A DNA stretch of 64,000 nt from Pseudoteredinibacter isoporae (lineage in GTDB: Bacteria > Pseudomonadota > Gammaproteobacteria > Pseudomonadales > Cellvibrionaceae): positions 186,001 to 250,000 of the forward strand of contig NZ_JAAONY010000003.1 in the NCBI RefSeq assembly GCF_011602085.1. Direction: 5' to 3'. This document shows positions 43,305 to 51,579 of the stretch, piece by piece; position 1 is the first letter of the stretch, and each line of letters begins with the position of its first letter. The notes under the pieces are model-generated. The model was not told the origin of the DNA, did not search any database, and saw only the letters and a program-made list of their open reading frames with translations. Both the position numbers and the translations under genes were made by a program.

Positions 43305-45010
43305 TCTTCTTCAGCCGGCACGGAAACCGGAAAGCCGAGAGACATCATGCTTTCTTCGCCGAGAATCAAAATCGATTCATCAGCCTGCTGCAACGCACCG
43401 TAGCTGGCAAGATAATATTCAAGGCTGATGATGGCATCGGCCAGGGTTTCCAATAAGGTATCCAGAGCCGGTGGCTGCGCACCAGAGAGTAAAATTTGAT
43501 CAACAAACTGCTGAATGGAGTCCACCATCGCACCGGCACGCTTCAGACTGATCATGTTCAAGCCGCCGCGCACACTCGTAATGGTGTGACTGATATTGCC
43601 AATGTGATTAAGATCGTAATTCGCTTCGGAATAGGAAGACAAAGCACGCTTGACCATCATCAGACCCGACTGACTTTCGGCAATGACAATCGCCTCGGCT
43701 TCGGCCAGTTGGTTACCCGCCACCGCTTCACGTGTGGCCAAATGGTTAAGCTGATCCAGATTGTCATCTGACAGGGACAAATTCTCCAAACCGGCGACAG
43801 TGCTTTCGACATAAACCAGGGCGTCTGCAACGGCCACAAGGCCTTCACTCTCGTATTCCACTTCGCCGTCGTGCCAGTCCTGAATCTTTTTCACCTGTTC
43901 GCGCATAATTTCATGGGCACGACTGAGGCCAAGCACCGACAAAGCATCGGTAATGCGCTCCAACGTAGCAATCAGCTCTTCAAAATCAACGATCAGGTTT
44001 TCGCCAGCCTGTGAGGCCATCTCCAGAATGGATTGACTGACTTTAAACTCTTCCGCCAGCGCCTGCACCACAGAATGCACAGTGTTCAAACTCGGGCCAT
44101 GCAACTCCGACTGGAACTTCTTGAGTTCAACTTCACTGTACCATGGAGTTTCGGACAGACATTCCTGTAATTGTTCCGTCAGTTCTTCATCAGGTAAGCC
44201 CTGGCTGGCCAGATACAGCAGCTCGCGCAGCAATTCCAGCTTCGGAGGCTGATCCAGTACCGCTTCACCTTCCTGTTGCAAACGGCGAATTTCGCGATCG
44301 ATGTTTCGCAATAAAATCTTGCGGCCGGCGGTCAGGGTAACACCCTGCTGCAGAGCATTTACCGCCGCACCGGCAACCCACCAAAACGTCGCAAAGCGAT
44401 ATCCACCGCAAATGGCTTGCAATCGCTGCAAGGAACGCTCCATTAAGCCCAGGGCATTCATATTCGGTGATCGAATGGTCTGTAACAAGCCCAGCTGGTA
44501 CATATGACGCAGCCGACGACACAGACCACTGAACTCTTCCCGAATACTGCTGCTGCTTTTATCCGGCGCTTTTAATACATGCAGGTTAGCGGGAAAGAAG
44601 TAACTTTCCGGCAGTGGCGCCTGCTGGCTGCAAGCGCGCAATTCATTAATCTGGGGTAACAGTAAATCCGGCAGATTCAACTTGCGCTGCGCGGTCAGCT
44701 CCAGATAGCGAGGTAAAATAAACAGACTGGCACTGATTGCGGCAAAATCATCGGTGCCAACGGCACGCCCCTGAGAAATGGCTTCCAGTAAACGCAGTAA
44801 TTCACTGCTGAGCAGCTCCACGCCACTCAGTTGCACCATACGCAATGCCCCATGAATTTGGGACACCAGTGCGATGGCGTCATTGAGAAGGTCCATATTG
44901 TCGGTTTCGCGGCTGAACTGCTCCAGCTTTACGACCGCCATCTCAACGTTGGAATTGAGCTCAGGGGAGACCAAACTCAGAGAAACGAGTTGTTTGTATA
45001 AATCCGTCAC
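43301..45010 (-). CDS. fimL: Type IV pilus/twitching regulator FimL
   Basis: A 569-residue, largely helical protein resembling the N-terminal Hpt-containing part of ChpA/PilL but with no kinase domain. The second Hpt-like region (about residues 385-500) has lost the phosphorylatable His motif. Blocks such as LPDLLLPQINELRACSQQAPLPESYFF fit FimL as I recall it from P. aeruginosa, where FimL links surface sensing to cAMP and twitching motility. Its position directly before nudC supports this. No pil genes are in the window. Confidence 0.85.
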   Translation of the reverse strand: MTDLYKQLVSLSLVSPELNSNVEMAVVKLEQFSRETDNMDLLNDAIALVSQIHGALRMVQLSGVELLSSELLRLLEAISQGRAVGTDDFAAISASLFILPRYLELTAQRKLNLPDLLLPQINELRACSQQAPLPESYFFPANLHVLKAPDKSSSSIREEFSGLCRRLRHMYQLGLLQTIRSPNMNALGLMERSLQRLQAICGGYRFATFWWVAGAAVNALQQGVTLTAGRKILLRNIDREIRRLQQEGEAVLDQPPKLELLRELLYLASQGLPDEELTEQLQECLSETPWYSEVELKKFQSELHGPSLNTVHSVVQALAEEFKVSQSILEMASQAGENLIVDFEELIATLERITDALSVLGLSRAHEIMREQVKKIQDWHDGEVEYESEGLVAVADALVYVESTVAGLENLSLSDDNLDQLNHLATREAVAGNQLAEAEAIVIAESQSGLMMVKRALSSYSEANYDLNHIGNISHTITSVRGGLNMISLKRAGAMVDSIQQFVDQILLSGAQPPALDTLLETLADAIISLEYYLASYGALQQADESILILGEESMMSLGFPVSVPAEEE

Positions 45011-45518
45011 CGCATATTACCTTCTGGGCGATTCCTATCCTGCGAATCCCTGCACGACCACATCTTCGTGTAGCTCGGCAGCGGATTGCTTTCTCCTGAC
45101 TAAAAACGCGCCAACTGGCGCATTTATATACAAAACGCCCCGGCATCATTCAAATATAGGGCATTACTTGTTGTAGCGATAACTCTGCTCATGGAGCAGT
45201 CTATCGCGATTATTGAATTCATTTTCGGACGCGGTCGACAGAAGCCCTGATCGCGCGGAAAAAATCAAAGGCGACAGTAACATAGACGGGTAAAAGCTGG
45301 CTAGCTGGAGAGCGATAGAACGCGAATTGACGCCTGTTTAATCTTTTTCTGGTGCTTTATTAGGCGCCCACTGGTCAGAAAGTAATCCATTTTGAAGTAA
45401 AGGTGCTAATAATCTCGTAATTACCGCCGCTGTAGGATAAAGCGGTGGATTTCTGGCGGTGAATGTCTAAAATCAACGCAACCTTCGATGATGATAGCAA
45501 CAGCTAAGGATTCTTATA
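45011..45518. other. Divergent intergenic region fimL/nhaB, 508 bp
   Basis: It holds both promoters. A small GCGCC/GGCGC hairpin (45108-45121) precedes fimL on the minus strand. A pair of competing stems lies at 45423-45460 upstream of nhaB. No open frame is convincing. Confidence 0.45.
45423..45460 (+). promoter_or_regulatory. Two mutually exclusive stems in the nhaB leader
   Basis: CCGCCGCT (45424) can pair with AGCGGTGG (45441; one G-U). Alternatively ACCGCC (45423) can pair with GGCGGT (45455). They compete for the same left arm, 58-96 bases before the nhaB ATG. This could be a switch or chance; no known riboswitch was recognised. Confidence 0.35.
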
Positions 45519-47021
45519 ATGACCAAAACCATGGGCCAGGCGCTCACCAGCAATTTTCTCGGGCATGCCCCGGACTGGTATAAAAAAGCCATTATCGCCT
45601 TCTTAGTCATCAACCCTATTCTGATGGTAACTGTCGGTAAATACATCACCGGCTGGATCATCATTCTGGAATTTATCTTTACGCTGGCAATGGCGCTGAA
45701 ATGTTACCCATTGCAACCGGGTGGATTACTGGCCATTGAAGCCATCGCCATGGGCATGGCCACGCCCGAAGCCGTTAAAGACGAGCTGTTTGCTAACTTC
45801 CCGGTTATTTTACTGCTGATGTTTATGGTCGCAGGTATCTTCTTTATGAAGGACTTGCTGCTCTACGTCTTCACCAAAATTCTTCTGGGCATACGCTCGA
45901 AGATGCTGTTGTCATTTTTATTCTGTTTCGCCTCAGCATTTTTATCTGCCTTCCTCGATGCACTGACCGTAACGGCCGTATTGATTACCGTCGCCGTTGG
46001 CTTTTATTCGGTTTACCACAAGATCGCATCCGGTAAGAAGTTTCACCATGACCACGATCACGGCCAGGACGAAGAAGTTTACGAGTACCACCGTGAAGAT
46101 CTGGATAAGTTTCGCTCTTTCCTGCGCAGCCTGATCATGCATGGCGCAGTCGGTACCGCTCTGGGTGGTGTTTGTACCGTAGTTGGCGAACCTCAGAACC
46201 TGTTGATTGCCAACGTTGCCGGCTGGGACTTCATGACCTTCGTTAAGGTGATGGCACCGGTAACGATGCCTGTGCTGGCAGCTGGTCTGGTTACCTGCCT
46301 GCTTCTTGAGAAAACCGGCTGGTTTGGCTATGGCGCCACCCTGCCGGAGTCTGTGCGCAACGTTCTGGAAGACTTCGCTGAAGAAGAAGACAAGAAACGC
46401 TCCATTAAAGACAAGGCGGCCTTGATCGTTCAAGCGGTTGTCGGCGTTATTCTGGTGGTTGCGCTGGCGCAACATATTGCCGAGGTGGGCCTGATTGGCT
46501 TGATGATCATCGTATTGCTGACGGCATTTAACGGCATTATTGACGAGCACCAAATCGGTCACGCGTTTGAAGAGGCCCTGCCCTTTACCGCATTGTTGGC
46601 CGTGTTCTTTGCCATCGTTGCCGTGATTCACGCACAGCATCTGTTTGAGCCAATTACGGCACTGGTTCTTTCCCTGGAAACGGAACAACAAGCACCGATG
46701 CTGTTTTTGGCAAACGGCATTCTGTCCATGATTTCCGATAACGTGTTCGTTGCAACCGTTTACATCAACGAGATCAAAGTGGCTCTGGATTCCGGCTCTA
46801 TTACCAAAGAACATTTTGATAAGCTGGCGATTGCCATTAACACCGGCACCAACTTGCCATCGGTAGCCACTCCAAATGGTCAAGCAGCCTTTCTGTTCTT
46901 GCTGACCTCTGCACTGGCGCCATTGATTCGCTTGTCTTACGGCCGCATGGTGATCATGGCTCTGCCCTATACTTTTGTACTGGGCGGCGTTGGTCTCGCT
47001 TGCGTTATTGCCTACGTATAA
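45519..47021 (+). CDS. nhaB: Na+/H+ antiporter NhaB
   Basis: A 500-residue membrane protein with about 12 helices and AAGGA before the ATG. Recognised stretches are [75 protein letters not shown] and [20 protein letters not shown], all typical of NhaB. A His/Asp-rich cytoplasmic loop ([11 protein letters not shown]) follows helix 4. It exports Na+ in exchange for protons, fitting a saline habitat. A strong terminator follows. Confidence 0.96.
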   Translation: MTKTMGQALTSNFLGHAPDWYKKAIIAFLVINPILMVTVGKYITGWIIILEFIFTLAMALKCYPLQPGGLLAIEAIAMGMATPEAVKDELFANFPVILLLMFMVAGIFFMKDLLLYVFTKILLGIRSKMLLSFLFCFASAFLSAFLDALTVTAVLITVAVGFYSVYHKIASGKKFHHDHDHGQDEEVYEYHREDLDKFRSFLRSLIMHGAVGTALGGVCTVVGEPQNLLIANVAGWDFMTFVKVMAPVTMPVLAAGLVTCLLLEKTGWFGYGATLPESVRNVLEDFAEEEDKKRSIKDKAALIVQAVVGVILVVALAQHIAEVGLIGLMIIVLLTAFNGIIDEHQIGHAFEEALPFTALLAVFFAIVAVIHAQHLFEPITALVLSLETEQQAPMLFLANGILSMISDNVFVATVYINEIKVALDSGSITKEHFDKLAIAINTGTNLPSVATPNGQAAFLFLLTSALAPLIRLSYGRMVIMALPYTFVLGGVGLACVIAYV

Positions 47022-47032
47022 ATCCTGAAAAA

Positions 47033-47050
47033 GGGCAGCATCCGCTGCCC
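47033..47050 (+). terminator. Rho-independent terminator of nhaB
   Basis: GGGCAGC and GCTGCCC form a 7-bp stem with an ATCC loop, preceded by A5 and followed by T6. Confidence 0.92.
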
Positions 47051-47121
47051 TTTTTTCTGAATTCTATTTTTATCTCTACACTTCGATTTCTTACGCTTTC
47101 AATCGCAATCTCTGCAACATC

Positions 47122-47709
47122 ATGGCGACGATTTACAGTATTGGCTATGCCACTAAAAGCTACTCAAGCTTTCTCGAACAACTTCAATGTTATCAGATAA
47201 ACGCCCTTGTCGATGTTCGCTCAGTGCCCTTCAGTGCTCGTTTTAAAGAGTACGATCAACCCAATCTGCAACGCACTTTGAGAGCAGAAAATATTCATTA
47301 TATTTATATGGGTGATCTGCTGGGCCCACGCTCGAAGGACCCCGCGCACTACAGCGAAAATCGTCAGATTGATTTCGACAAACTCAAGCAGAGTCATCTG
47401 TTTTTGCAGGGCATAGAACGCTTGAAACAGGGTCTGGAAAAGGAATACACCATTGCTATGATGTGCGCCGAAAAAGACCCGGCCAGCTGTCATCGCAGTT
47501 TATTGATAGCCAAATTTATTGAGGAACAAATTGACTGGAGCGTCGAACACATTCTGCACGATGGAGAACTGGAAAATCAGCAGGCGCTGATGAATCGTCT
47601 GGTCGAGGATCAGGGCTTATGTTGTGACATGCTCAGTGATGAAGCCACTATCACCCGGCAAGCCTATGAGGCGCAATGCCGGGCGGTGAATTATAAACGG
47701 CCGGAATGA
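47122..47709 (+). CDS. DUF488 family protein
   Basis: A 195-residue protein with the DUF488 signatures: IYSIGYATKSYSSFL at the start, LVDVRSVPFSARF, and MMCAEKDPASCHRSLLIA near residue 120. The family is widespread and of unknown function; the paired Cys residues and CHR motif suggest a phosphatase- or nuclease-like pocket, which is inference. No clear ribosome site. It ends close to the convergent rraA. Confidence 0.87.
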   Translation: MATIYSIGYATKSYSSFLEQLQCYQINALVDVRSVPFSARFKEYDQPNLQRTLRAENIHYIYMGDLLGPRSKDPAHYSENRQIDFDKLKQSHLFLQGIERLKQGLEKEYTIAMMCAEKDPASCHRSLLIAKFIEEQIDWSVEHILHDGELENQQALMNRLVEDQGLCCDMLSDEATITRQAYEAQCRAVNYKRPE

Positions 47710-47744
47710 GTGAAAAGAAAGCCAGTCCCAATGAAAACCCGTAC

Positions 47745-48236
47745 CTAAGCTGGCATCTCAAGGGCTTCGCGACTTACCACGACTCCATTGCTGTCGGCGT
47801 ATACATATTCGCCGGGAATAAAATCCACTCCCGCAAACATTACCGGAACGTTTAAATCACCCAAGCCCCGCTTTTCGGTTTTCAATGGAATGGTACCCAT
47901 TGCCTGCACACCCAAATCCAGAGTCGCCATTACAGCAGCATCGCGAATACAACCGTAGATAATGATGCCCTCCCATCCGTTCTTAACCGCGTTCTCAGCA
48001 ATCATATCCCCCAACAAGGCACGACGCAGCGAGCCACCACCATCGACAACCATCACCTTGCCGCGCCCGTCGGTGCCGGCCTGCTCTTTGACCAGAGAAT
48101 TGTCTTCGTGGCATTTAATGGTCACGATTTGACCGCCGAAATTTTCCCGGCCGCCAAAATTGCGAGTGATGGTTGGAATGGTGACACGAACCAGATCGGG
48201 GTAGGCGTCGCATAAATCGGGGGTAGCAATAGTCAT
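47745..48236 (-). CDS. rraA: RraA-type regulator of RNase E / aldolase-fold protein
   Basis: A 163-residue protein with AAGGGA before the ATG. Hallmarks are [25 protein letters not shown], the glycine loop [15 protein letters not shown], and [13 protein letters not shown]. coli RraA inhibits RNase E. In other bacteria close relatives are 4-hydroxy-4-methyl-2-oxoglutarate aldolases, and the Arg-Asp of GCIRD is kept here, so both roles remain possible. Confidence 0.9.
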   Translation of the reverse strand: MTIATPDLCDAYPDLVRVTIPTITRNFGGRENFGGQIVTIKCHEDNSLVKEQAGTDGRGKVMVVDGGGSLRRALLGDMIAENAVKNGWEGIIIYGCIRDAAVMATLDLGVQAMGTIPLKTEKRGLGDLNVPVMFAGVDFIPGEYVYADSNGVVVSREALEMPA

Positions 48237-48373
48237 CGGATTTCCCTTGGCGAGAGACTGAAAAGTCCATCTTAGCAGGCAAGACCGAAAACCAAAGCTA
48301 TAGCCGTTATTCAGGAGATTTATGGTTTTGAGATGATTTATATTCTGAAGATGTGGATCAACCGCTGGCGCAC

Positions 48374-48676
48374 TTAAAGCTCAATCCCCAGAGTATCTCC
48401 ATCATAGGCGAGCGGATATCGGCTTAATCGCAGGCTGGGCTGTTCGACACACTGCAAATCACTCAGGCGAAATCCCATGCCGTGGGCGGGGCAACGCAAT
48501 ATTTGCCCGTCACAGCTGCCATGGGCCAGGGAACGTCCCGCGTGGGGACAACGAGCGTCCAGAAGATAGCTGCGGCCGTTTTCCTGGATCAGAAGGATCT
48601 CACGGCCGGCAATACGGAAGCTGGCTCGATAGCCATCAACAAGCTGGTGCAATTTGATCAGTGGGTAAAAGGCCAA
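48374..48676 (-). CDS. Small Rieske [2Fe-2S] protein
   Basis: A 100-residue protein with both cluster motifs: CPHAGRSL and, 17 residues on, CPAHGMGF. The start is TTG at 48676, chosen because GGAG lies 7 bases upstream; the frame runs further into the preceding gene, but those residues are nonsense. It overlaps the end of the hydrolase-fold gene by 41 bases, implying co-translation. It resembles free-standing Rieske ferredoxins of oxygenase or nitrite-reductase type. Partner unknown. Confidence 0.8.
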   Translation of the reverse strand: MAFYPLIKLHQLVDGYRASFRIAGREILLIQENGRSYLLDARCPHAGRSLAHGSCDGQILRCPAHGMGFRLSDLQCVEQPSLRLSRYPLAYDGDTLGIEL

Positions 48677-49592
48677 GCGGAAGCTCCAACTGCCCAAACC
48701 ATTGTTCCAGGGGCTGCCAGAACGCCTCAAGTCGATCAACCGCGGCAAGCTGCTCCAACAAGGCTTCCGCCTCATCAGATCCCCCATCCAGACGAGTAAG
48801 CTTGCCCTGCTCCAACAGTTTAAGCAAGCCGGCATCGCCCCTTTGGGCGTCCTCAGACCTCTGCATTGCCAGGGGAAGCCCCAATGCTCCCACCGCTGAC
48901 CACAGATCAATATTCAAGCTGCGACCGCGACGCCCGAATACGCCCTGCTCACGCCAGAGCTGGTGACGCAATGCTTTGGGTTCAAGCTCAGGCCCCAAAT
49001 CGCCATTGCGGGCATCACTGAAGCTGACCATATCAGCCAGGTGATTGGCCAACGGTAAGCGACGCAAGCTCCCCGAAGGGAATGGATCACCAATGCCCAC
49101 CGCCGCCGCCAGAGAAGTTTCCAGCAAGGCACCGCTGGCAAGTGACATCAATAAGGCACCAAAGCCTTCAGCGTGCCCAAGCCACAAAGGAGGACGCCCA
49201 CAAACCTCCGCAACAAAAGCTACGGCAGCAGGAATATCATAACGGGCATAGTCAGCGAGAGTATTGGATTCAAAACTTTCATTCAAAACGGACAAGCCAT
49301 GACCACGGGCGTCTAACAACCAGACATCAAGTCCTTGACGCGCAAGCATCGGACCCAGGCCGGAATAATTTTCACCCAACCACATCTGATGATTTTGATA
49401 ACAGCCATGAAACAGAATCAACGGCGGATGCTCGATGTGCGAAATCTCTCTGGCACCAATACGCGTAATGGCCAGCTCAACACTTTTATCCGGACTGTTA
49501 TTAGGTTTGATTACGTACACGTCCTCAAGCAAGTCGCCTCGGGACTCAGCACTTTCTAAACGGACAGGAAATAATCGGCTGCTACTTTTCAC
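48636..49592 (-). CDS. Alpha/beta-hydrolase-fold protein lacking the nucleophile serine
   Basis: A 318-residue protein. The fold is clear: oxyanion region PLILFHGCYQNHQMWLGEN, the strand-4 motif VWLLDARGHGLS and the nucleophile elbow. The elbow reads LGHAEGFG, so the serine of G-x-S-x-G is alanine, and no obvious catalytic His follows at the C-terminus. It is therefore probably not a hydrolase. No signal peptide. Its 3' end overlaps a Rieske protein gene; together they may form a binding/redox pair. I know of no described system with this pair. Confidence 0.75.
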   Translation of the reverse strand: MKSSSRLFPVRLESAESRGDLLEDVYVIKPNNSPDKSVELAITRIGAREISHIEHPPLILFHGCYQNHQMWLGENYSGLGPMLARQGLDVWLLDARGHGLSVLNESFESNTLADYARYDIPAAVAFVAEVCGRPPLWLGHAEGFGALLMSLASGALLETSLAAAVGIGDPFPSGSLRRLPLANHLADMVSFSDARNGDLGPELEPKALRHQLWREQGVFGRRGRSLNIDLWSAVGALGLPLAMQRSEDAQRGDAGLLKLLEQGKLTRLDGGSDEAEALLEQLAAVDRLEAFWQPLEQWFGQLELPLGLLPTDQIAPAC

Positions 49593-50103
49593 TCGTTATC
49601 CTTTTTTATCACCCTGGAGGTCTTGCTTTTTTTGTTCGACGAGAGCTCGCTTGATGAGCGGCTGTTCTCGGTGATTATTTTTCGTTTGACTGATTTTTAT
49701 ACTCTAGCAAATAACCACAATGTAGCCTGAACAAGTATAGGTGAAATATCGGAATCGCCAGAAAAATATTCAGAAAAAATCAGAATATTTTTCTATAAGA
49801 CAACCCTCGGCTTAATCGGAAAATTTTTATCGTTACAATTGAAACACTTGCAAGATGATGCTCAGCTGAATATTGAGCTTTTCTCTCCAAACCCTTGTCT
49901 ATAGAGCTATCCCACATGACAAAAATATGTCTGCACAGAAGGATTTTACGTGGAAGATAAATGGGAGGCTATTACAGAAAATAACACGGTTCCGCCCCAA
50001 GCTGAGCAACGTCGATTCAAAACTTCCACGACGATTTTGCTCTATCTCAGGCATACCGTTAAAATGCGAGGTTTTAGCCAGCAACGCGGCCGCCAAAACC
50101 CTT
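49593..50103. other. Intergenic region upstream of pabB, about 510 bp
   Basis: The pabB frame stays open through 49873-50103, but the 77 extra residues do not resemble PabB. The rest is AT-rich. Promoters for both flanking genes must lie here; none is obvious. Confidence 0.4.
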
Positions 50104-51480
50104 ATGCTTTGTTTCGATTTACCTTATTTTCCAGATAGCGCCGAATTATTCAAGCGCATTTCAGGTTTAAATGATGCCGTTTGGCTGGACAGTTGCTGTC
50201 ATGGCGAGCGCAGTGGGCGTTACGACATTATGTCTGCCCTGCCCCTGCGCAAGCTGATCCATGAAAACGGCACAAGCTTCATCTGCGAAGAAGGCGACAA
50301 ACGGGAATTCCACGGCGACTTTTTTGAACTGCTTGACCAGCAAATTCAGAGCTTACCCAGTGAGTGCGCCAATAACCATATTTTTTGCGGCGGCTTAATT
50401 GGTTACATCAGTTACGATTTCGGGATGCAATTGCCGTTTAATAAAGTAACCGCCAGTCCGAATAAGCTGCCGCTAGCCGATGCTCAACTGGGGCTCTATA
50501 GCTGGGCGCTGGTGCAAGACCATCACAGCCAACGCAGCTGGTGCCTGGGGCCTGACATCGGCCCGGAACAACACACCATAATCGCCGATATCGTTGCCCG
50601 CTGTCAGTGTCCACCTCAGCCAGAAACGCTTGAAGAAGGCTACCGCTGCGATCCGTTTCGAGCACAGATTAACGCTGAAGAATATGCACAAAAAATCGAC
50701 CGAATACAGGACTATATTCAAGCTGGCGACTGCTACCAGGTAAACTTTGCCCAGAAGTTCAGTGCCCATTTCCAAGGCTCAGCCCTCAGCGCCTATCTCA
50801 AGTTGCGACAGGCACTGCCCTCGCCCTTCAGCGCCTTTATGCAGCTTGATAAAGGTGCCATTCTCAGCCACTCACCAGAGCGCTTTATCCGCGTCCAGGG
50901 CGATCAGGTGGAGACCAAGCCAATCAAGGGCACCATTCCCCGGGGCCACGACAGCGAGAGCGATCGACAACTGGCTCGCGAACTCCAGGGCAGCGAAAAG
51001 GACCGGGCTGAAAACCTGATGATTGTGGATCTGCTGAGAAACGACCTCAGCCGCAACTGCAAGCTTGGCAGCGTGCGTGTCCCCGAACTGTTTGCCCTCG
51101 AAAGCTACCCCAATGTCCATCATCTGGTGAGCACCATCACCGGCAGCCTGACCGATGATGCCAGCGCCCTGGAGTTGTTGCGCGACAGCTTCCCCGGCGG
51201 CTCAATCACAGGCGCCCCCAAAAAGCGGGCCATGGAGATTATCGCAGAGCTGGAACAGGACGCCCGCTCCGTCTATTGCGGCAGCATGGTGTATATCAGC
51301 GCCAACGGCAATATGGACAGTTCGATCACCATTCGCACCCTGGTGGACGATGGCGAGGGACAGGTGCATTGCTGGGGCGGAGGCGGCATTACTGCCGATT
51401 CCAACAGCCACTCGGAGTATCAGGAAAGCCTGACCAAAGTCATGAAGCTGTTAACCACCCTCGAGAACAACGCCCCCTAG
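50104..51480 (+). CDS. pabB: Aminodeoxychorismate synthase component I PabB
   Basis: A 458-residue protein from the ATG at 50104 (MLCFDLPYFPDSAELF, matching the usual PabB start); starts at 49873 or 49927 are possible but less likely. Motifs: SGRYDI near the N-terminus, GLIGYISYDFG, QAGDCYQVNFAQKF, the ADC-synthase-specific PIKGTIPRG with its lysine, ENLMIVDLLRNDL, and PGGSITGAPKKRAMEII. It aminates chorismate to aminodeoxychorismate for folate synthesis with PabA, which is not encoded here. A bidirectional terminator follows. Confidence 0.93.
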   Translation: MLCFDLPYFPDSAELFKRISGLNDAVWLDSCCHGERSGRYDIMSALPLRKLIHENGTSFICEEGDKREFHGDFFELLDQQIQSLPSECANNHIFCGGLIGYISYDFGMQLPFNKVTASPNKLPLADAQLGLYSWALVQDHHSQRSWCLGPDIGPEQHTIIADIVARCQCPPQPETLEEGYRCDPFRAQINAEEYAQKIDRIQDYIQAGDCYQVNFAQKFSAHFQGSALSAYLKLRQALPSPFSAFMQLDKGAILSHSPERFIRVQGDQVETKPIKGTIPRGHDSESDRQLARELQGSEKDRAENLMIVDLLRNDLSRNCKLGSVRVPELFALESYPNVHHLVSTITGSLTDDASALELLRDSFPGGSITGAPKKRAMEIIAELEQDARSVYCGSMVYISANGNMDSSITIRTLVDDGEGQVHCWGGGGITADSNSHSEYQESLTKVMKLLTTLENNAP

Positions 51481-51528
51481 GCGACGGATAAAGGCCTGAG
51501 CCCAGATCGCGGAACGGCGGATACAAAA

Positions 51529-51550
51529 ACGGCGGCTATTAAGCCGCCGT
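51529..51550. terminator. Bidirectional terminator pabB / TonB receptor
   Basis: ACGGCGGCT and AGCCGCCGT form a perfect 9-bp stem with an ATTA loop, flanked by A4 and T4, between convergent genes. Confidence 0.9.
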
Positions 51551-51579
51551 TTTCAGTTGGTACGCATATCAGGCAACGT

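Noticed and set aside
45102-45121. Possible attenuator before fimL (small hairpin followed by T5 on the minus strand)
   Set aside because: The stem is only 5 bp, too weak to call.
45942-46883. 313-codon minus-strand frame inside nhaB
   Set aside because: Gln/Asn/His-rich antisense shadow of an unambiguous antiporter gene.
49873-50103. N-terminal extension of PabB by 77 residues
   Set aside because: The extension does not resemble the family and has no ribosome site; the ATG at 50104 gives the usual length and start.
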